Source: Apium graveolens (Eukaryota > Streptophyta > Magnoliopsida > Apiales > Apiaceae). From it: a stretch of DNA of 64,000 nucleotides. Below the pieces are notes generated by a model. It saw nothing but the letters and a program-made list of their open reading frames with translations. It did no database searches and had not been told where the DNA came from. Where the stretch lies: contig NC_133647.1 in assembly GCF_009905375.1 (NCBI RefSeq), positions 1,736,001 to 1,800,000 on the forward strand, written 5' to 3'. The position numbers were made by a program, and so were the translations under genes. Every line of letters starts with the position of its first letter. Positions within the stretch are counted from its first letter, which is position 1. Shown here piece after piece: positions 58,633 to 64,000 of this stretch.

Positions 58633-59215
58633 TGATAGGGATAAATAAATTATGATAGTTTAATTAAATACTGCGTTAATTGTACAAGGTGTGGACTGCT
58701 AGGCCCAATAAAAAGATGTATGACATTCAGACCAGAAAGGTTAACATGCTGATCAGGCCTGATGGACCAGATCAGGCCTGATGGAACAAAGAAGGCCCAA
58801 AAACCCTGATTATTAATTAATTTCGTAATTAATTAATAAGGGAAAAATCAGCTATAGAGAAGAGTCCCGATAAGGATATAAATCCTTACAGATTAGCCTC
58901 AAGGGGACCTAAAAGGATAAGGAATCAGTTTCCTACTATCTAGGACTCCAAAGTCCATTCTAATTATGAGACTTACCCACCAAGTCTCCTATACCAAGTC
59001 CAATTCAAGGAATCCCAACATCTATATAAGGGGCCTCACCCCACAGATCAGAACTACGTTTTTTGACTTGATCCTTGGCAATCAACAAGGTACGTAGGCA
59101 TCTTGTTAAGGCAGATTGAGTCACGAAATACAAGAGCAGTCAAATCGAGCCTTAGAGCTCACGTTCCTTTTTATTAAATACAGCAAATAATAACCTTAGT
59201 ATTTTATCCATAACA
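58633..59215 (+). repeat. E5 5' LTR
   Basis: Proposed TGATAGGGATAAAT start to TTTTATCCATAACA end, ~583 bp. The end is fixed by the primer site; the start is the point where SIRE-type coding sequence stops. Two ATCAGGCCTGAT palindromes (58752-58763, 58771-58782) lie in U3, and TATATAAG (59023-59030) is the probable TATA box. Confidence 0.75.
59023..59030 (+). promoter_or_regulatory. E5 LTR TATA box
   Basis: TATATAAG about 390 bp into the LTR and ~190 bp before its end, a usual position for the transcription start of a short plant LTR. Confidence 0.65.
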
Positions 59216-59217
59216 TT

Positions 59218-59235
59218 TGGCGCCGTCTGTGGGAA
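59218..59235 (+). promoter_or_regulatory. E5 primer-binding site
   Basis: TGGCGCCGTCTGTGGGAA, two bases after the LTR end. It differs from the tRNA-Met site of the Tekay elements; Tat/Ogre elements are reported to use tRNA-Arg, which I could not check. Confidence 0.8.
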
Positions 59236-59250
59236 AGCACAACAACAACC

Positions 59251-61110
59251 ATGGCGAGAACACGGAGAACAATTAGAGCTCTAGAGGAAGGAACACCGTC
59301 AGAGACAACCCAGGTGATTTCGTCAACCGTGGAGGTTCCTCCCCATTCAACTTATGCATCTACTCAGGGGGAAGCCCAGATAGGGGCAACTCAACCTCAG
59401 CCACAAGGGACAACTCCCCCGACTATTCAAGGTACGAATCCTCAAGTTCAACAAGTACATATACCTGTGAATTCTCGACCCGTCGAGTATGAATATTCAA
59501 CTATTGTTACTACTAACCCCCTTATGGGATGGCCCTTCACCCTGAGGTTGGAGGAAGTGGATATGCTGGGCGAAGCAAAGCACGAGGGCAGTCGCCTCCT
59601 ATATACGAGGTTTGGCTCCTATCCCTGAAGATCGGGAATTTTCTGGTCCTTACACTGAGAGAGACTCCGAATCTTCGGATGATGAAGTGGCCCCGAGAAG
59701 GAGGCGCCCTGGAAAAGAGCCAATGGCCGATGGAAGGCAACGCCCCCAAAGCACCTCAGGGGCGAATCCCCAAGAAGTGCAGGAAAGGATCAGGGCTCAT
59801 GAGGCTGAAATCCAAAGGCTGAGGCGTGATTTGGAGGCTCACCAGGCCACCAGACCCCAGATACCTCCTAGGGGGAGAAATCCTCCTCCTGTCATAGACC
59901 TGGATGGTCCGGTACGAAGAAGGGCTGTTGTTCCAAGAACTGATCCAAGCAATCTCCTTCCCCTTGGAGATCCTGATGATCCAACTCCACCCTTCACAGA
60001 AGAGATAATGAATGCCCATATCTCAAGGAAATTCAAGATGCCCACTATCAAAGCTTATGATGGCACGGGAGACCCCGTTAATCATGTTAGGACATTCTCT
60101 AATGTACTGCTGCTGTAACCCGTGAATGATGCTATAAAGTGTCGGGCCTTCCCTCAAAACCTGTCGGGTATGGCTCAAAGATGGTACAGTCGCCTGCCCC
60201 CAAACTCTATTGGATCGTTCAGAGAATTAAGTCAGGCTTTTATTAAGAAATTCATCAGTGGAAGAGTCCATGAGAAAAGTTCAGCATCTTTTATGAGTCT
60301 TGTGCAAGGAGCTAAGGAATCCTTGAGAGATTACCTGAATCGTTTCACAAAGGAGGCTTTAAAAGTCCCGGACCTTGATGATAAGGTAGCCATGATAGCA
60401 CTGCAACAAGGAACTAGGGACGAGTTTTTTAAGATGTCCTTGGCCAAACGTCCCCCTAAAAGCATGTTGCAGCTCCAATAGAGGGCAGGGAAGTATATTA
60501 AGGTTGAAGAAAGTATGAGGAAGACCATAGTAAGTAATGAGCCCACTGGAGGCAAGAAGCGGAAAACTGATTTAGAATATATTGCAAAGGACAAATATCC
60601 TAGAACCGAACAAAACCCTGATTCAATCCCCAAGAAGGGAGGACCTGGGCAAAAGTTCAATGAATACGCTAAGCTGAATGCTCCTAGAAGTCAGATTTTG
60701 ATGGAGATTGAGAAAGATAGAGATATTCGCTGGCCTAAGCCCTTGAAGGCTGATCCCGCCAAGCTAGATAAGAGCAAGTATTGCAGGTTTCACAAGGATG
60801 TTGGCCATGACACCGATGAGTGTAGGCAATTGAAAGATGAAATTGAGTTTTTGATTCGAAAAGGAAGATTGAACAAGTATACTGGAGATGGAGGGGACAA
60901 AAACAATAATGGAAGGAAGAACTTTGAAGATCGTAGGAGGGACCAAGACGATCAGGGGCGGAATCCCCAACCTAGAGGGCCGGTTATAAATGCAATTTTT
61001 GGAGGACCACGACGCCCTCGAGGACCTGTGATAAACACGATCTTTGGAGGTCCAACTGCTGCTGGATTGTCCAAAAATTCCAGAAAGGCATATACTAGGG
61101 AGGTTATGCA
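59251..61110 (+). pseudogene. gag: E5 gag
   Basis: ATG 59251 (MARTRRTIRALEEG) lies shortly after the primer site. The reading phase changes twice, near 59538 and 59605, each compatible with a one-base deletion, then continues with APIPEDREFSGPYTERDSE. The capsid block SRKFKMPTIKAYDGTGDPVNH leads to TAA at 60117-60119; after it AFPQNLSGMAQRWYSRLPPN and LRDYLNRFTKEAL, then TAG at 60479-60481. The TAA would be CAA by a single C-to-T change. A His/Cys knuckle-like CRFHKDVGHDTDEC (~60785) and duplicated GGPRRPRGPVIN-like segments (~60980-61050) follow. Gag would form the particle; this copy cannot without readthrough. Confidence 0.88.
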
Positions 61111-64000
61111 TATTGTTGGAGAAGCCCCGAAGAGGGCCAGGACAGAAGTAACATTGGCTTTTAATGATTCCGACCTAGAGGGTGTGAAGTTTCCCCATGA
61201 CGACCCGCTGGTCATAACACCGATAATAGGAAATAGCCCGGTTAAGAGGGTCCTTGTGGATAATGGTACTTCTGTGGATATCTTGCTCCACGATACCTTT
61301 CTAAGGATGGGGTATAACGACTCCCAGTTGACACCAACCGACATGCCGATATATGGATTTGCTGGAGTAGAATGTCCTGTGGAAGGGATAATCAAATTAC
61401 CGACCACCATAGGTACGGAACCAAGGCAAGCAACGCATATGCTGGATTTCGTGGTGGTAAAGGCTAGTTCAACTTATAATGCTATCATGGGGAGAACAGG
61501 GATACATGCCTTCAAGGCAGTCCCCTCTTCCTACCATTCAGTCATGAAGTTTCCCACCCGAAACGGGATTGGAGAAGAGAGAGGAGATCAAAAAATGGCT
61601 AGAAGCTGTTATGTGGCCTCTTTGAGGGCAGATGGAGTCGGGGGGCAGGTTCTTCCTATTGAAGATATGGATGTTCGAGAAAATGACGAGAATAGAGGAA
61701 GGCCAGCAGAAGAATTGGTTTCGGTTCCTTTAGACCCCGAGAATCCTGAGAGGATGACTTTCATTGGAGCCACATTAGAGGAGCCCCTTAGAGGGAAGTT
61801 AGTGAAATTTTTGCAAGAAAATAGTGATGTGTTTGCATGGTCAGCAGCTGATATGCCAGGCATAGACCCGGAGTTAATTACTCACAAGCTAAACGTGGAT
61901 CTAAGCCGGAAGAAAGTGAAACAAAAGAAAAGAAATTTTGCCCCGGAAAGACAAGAGGCTATAAAACAGGAAGTAGAAAAGCTCTTAGAGGCTGGTTTCA
62001 TTGAGGAGATTCAATTTCCGGAGTGGTTAGCAAACCCTGTAATGGTGAAGAAGGCTAATGGAAAGTGGAGGATGTGTATAGACTTCACTGATCTGAATGA
62101 TGCATGCCCCAAAGACTGTTTTCCGCTGCCTAGAATTGATACTTTGATTGATGCCACTGCTGGACATGAGATGCTGAGTTTCATGGATGGATTTAGCGGA
62201 TACAACCAGATCAAAATGCATAAGGATGACATTCCAAAGGTATCATTTATCACTGACTTTGGTATTTATTGTTATCTTGTTATGGCGTTTGGTCTCAAGA
62301 ATGCAGGAGCCACCTATCAAAGGTTGGTGAATAAAATTTTTAAGGATCTTATTGGTAAGACTATGGAAGTCTATGTTGATGACATGTTAGTCAAGAGTCT
62401 AGTAAAGACTGATCATATAACCCATTTGAGGGAAGCTTTTGAGGTCCTGAGGTACCACAAGATGATGTTGAATCCTACGAAGTGTGCTTTCGGAGTAGGA
62501 TCTGGAAAATTCTTGGGACTGATGGTCTCAAAGAGGGGAATTGAGGCTAACCCGGATAAAATAAAGGCGATCCTGGACATGGAACCACCAAAAACTGTCA
62601 AGGATGTTCAGAAGCTCACAGGAAGGGTTGCTGTGCTAGGACGATTCATCTCCAAGTCGGGAGACAAGTGTTTGTTATTCTTCAAGTCACTAAAAAGCAT
62701 CAAAGACTTTGTATGGAGTGAGGAAAACCAGAAGGCATTTGAAGAGTTAAAGAAGTATATGGCCCAGGCCCCGTTGTTGGTCAAGCCAGTTCTGAGTGAA
62801 GTTTTATTCTTGTACTTGGCTGTTTCAGAGAGCGCCTTGAGCGCGGTGTTGGTTAAAGAGGAGCTAAAAGTCCAGAAACCCGTGTATTATGTCAGCAAAA
62901 TTCTGCATGGTGCTGAATTAAATTATTCAACTATTGAGAAATTTGCTCTAGCCTTGGTAATGGCTTCAAGAAAACTGCGTCCTTACTTTCAGGCTCATCA
63001 GATTGAGGTGCTAACGAATCAGCCACTGAGAAATATCATTCACAGTCCCAAGGCAAGTGGGAGATTGATTAAGTGGGCAATAGAGTTGGGAGAGTTCGAT
63101 CTCAAGTATAAGCCACGTACGGCCATAAAAGCCCAGGCACTAGCGGACTTCGTGGTGGAATGTACCATACCCAACCAAGAAGTCGGGGGGCAGCAAGATA
63201 CTATACCTCAAGACAAGGGAGTCGATAATGGGGACAGAGAGAAGGATGATAAGGAAAAAGAATATTGGGTTCTCTATTTTGATGGAGCATCAAAAACAAA
63301 TTCCAGTGGAGCATGGTTGGTTTTGCAAAGTCCTGATGGGTTCTTAATTGAGTATGCTATGAAGCTAGACTTCCCAACCACAAACAATGAGGCAGAGTAT
63401 GAAGCCCTGATAGCTGGCCTTGGTTTAGCTGGGACACTTAGAGTTAAAAACTTAAAGGTCCGTGGAGACTCGAAGCTGATCATATCCCAGGTAAAGGGAG
63501 AATTTGAGGCAAGGGATGATACGATGGCTAAGTATGTCCGCCTAGTAAGGGCTGTGATGACCCAATTTAATGAATGCCATGTTGAACACATTCCAAGGGA
63601 AGAAAATGCTAAAGCAGATGCGCTATCAAAGTTTGCTTCATCTGAGATAGAAAAAAGTTCAGGAAGTGTGTACTTCCGTGTTTTGAAGACACGAAGCATA
63701 GATGTTAAGCTTGTGGCTCCTATAGGCCTGGGGACGTCCTGGATTGATCCCATTAAGGCTCATATTCAAACCGGTTGGTTGCCAAGCGATGCAACTGAAG
63801 CACGGAAGTTAATTCTTTGGGCACTAAGGTACTCTTTAATAGATGGGATTCTTTACAAAAGATCTTTCGTGATTCCCTACTTAAGGTGTCTCAGGCCCGA
63901 TGAGGCACGCTTGGCTCTTGAGGAAGTGCATGAAGGTATTTGTGGGCAACACTTGGGGGGCAGGGCCTTGGCTCATAAGATAACCCGTTTAGGCTTCTAT
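61111..64000 (+). CDS. pol: E5 Pol: protease, RT, RNase H, second RNase H, integrase start (truncated by window)
   Basis: The frame is open from 60482 to the window end, so Gag tail and Pol are continuous. Protease VDNGTSVDIL (~61255), with the Asn typical of this lineage; RT with EWLANPVMVKKANGKWRMCI (~62020), FPLPRID and YVDDM (62372-62386, catalytic Asp codons 62378 and 62381); RNase H ~62700-63130; an archaeal-type second RNase H ~63265-63640 (YFDGASKTNSSGAW, TTNNEAEYEALIAGL, VRGDSKLIISQ, ADALSKFAS); then the His-containing start of the integrase finger (HEGICGQHLGGRALAHK, ~63930). The intact frame contrasts with the broken gag. Confidence 0.92.

Larger units (their letters stand above)
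58633..64000 (+). mobile_element. E5: Ty3/Gypsy Tat-lineage element, 5' part
   Basis: 5' LTR (about 58633-59215), primer site (59218 onward), gag, protease, RT, RNase H, a second RNase H and the start of integrase; runs off the window. The archaeal-type second RNase H and YVDDM in RT are Tat-lineage marks. It inserted into the envelope-like ORF of the SIRE-type element. Confidence 0.92.

Noticed and set aside
63274..63753. 159-codon minus-strand ORF
   Set aside because: Antisense of the second RNase H of E5, whose plus-strand frame has clear motifs.
1..64000. Host genes, centromere satellite or endogenous pararetrovirus
   Set aside because: All recognisable proteins are LTR-retrotransposon Gag/Pol or associated ORFs; no movement protein, coat motif or long satellite array was seen.

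Overview
The window is flowering-plant repeat DNA, probably from a eudicot; an umbellifer is only an unverified impression. I see no host gene, rRNA, tRNA gene or CRISPR array. It is a stack of nested LTR retrotransposons in which most coding regions are broken by stops and frameshifts, typical of old, methylated, gene-poor chromatin. One 100-base run of N (6186-6285) marks an assembly gap beside two unusual junctions.

Layout from left to right. 1-5465 (minus): E1, a Ty3/Gypsy chromovirus of Tekay/Del type, with an LTR and a decayed pol, fused inside RT to an Athila-type fragment (5466-6185). 6286-18198 (plus): E2, a related Tekay element with an intact 1158-codon pol, a leader ORF upstream of gag, a damaged gag and a composite 5' LTR; it sits inside the gag of E3. 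18199-27432 (minus): E3, two Tekay copies in tandem sharing one LTR. 27433-35628 (minus): E4, another Tekay-type element whose gag carries a glutamine tract. 35629-36558 (plus): start of an LTR, probably Athila type. 36559-49696 (plus): Y, an unassigned LTR element carrying a MITE and, inside its LTR, a 9.43-kb insertion Z (36881-46311).

Z is the oddest object. It is flanked by the 5-bp duplication GTGTT, but its ends are about 2-kb inverted repeats, both finishing with the 3' (U5) end of an LTR. Its core is the end half of one LTR, about 1 kb of internal sequence, then the start half of an LTR. 49697-58632: a scrambled SIRE/Maximus-type Ty1/Copia element with an envelope-like ORF remnant; its LTR is split by a 3.5-kb solo LTR (54117-57606). 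58633-64000 (plus): E5, a Ty3/Gypsy Tat-lineage element with the lineage's second RNase H, running off the window end.

The complete elements would work in the standard way: Pol II transcription from the LTR, Gag particles, tRNA-primed reverse transcription (PBS and polypurine tract visible in several), then integrase insertion with 5-bp duplications. Signals beyond routine annotation are: a stem-loop next to the polypurine tract in five separate elements, with paired base changes that keep the stem; a roughly ten-base motif repeated in the SIRE LTR, spacer and coding linker; the inverted-end composite Z; and an uncharacterised ORF upstream of gag in E2.
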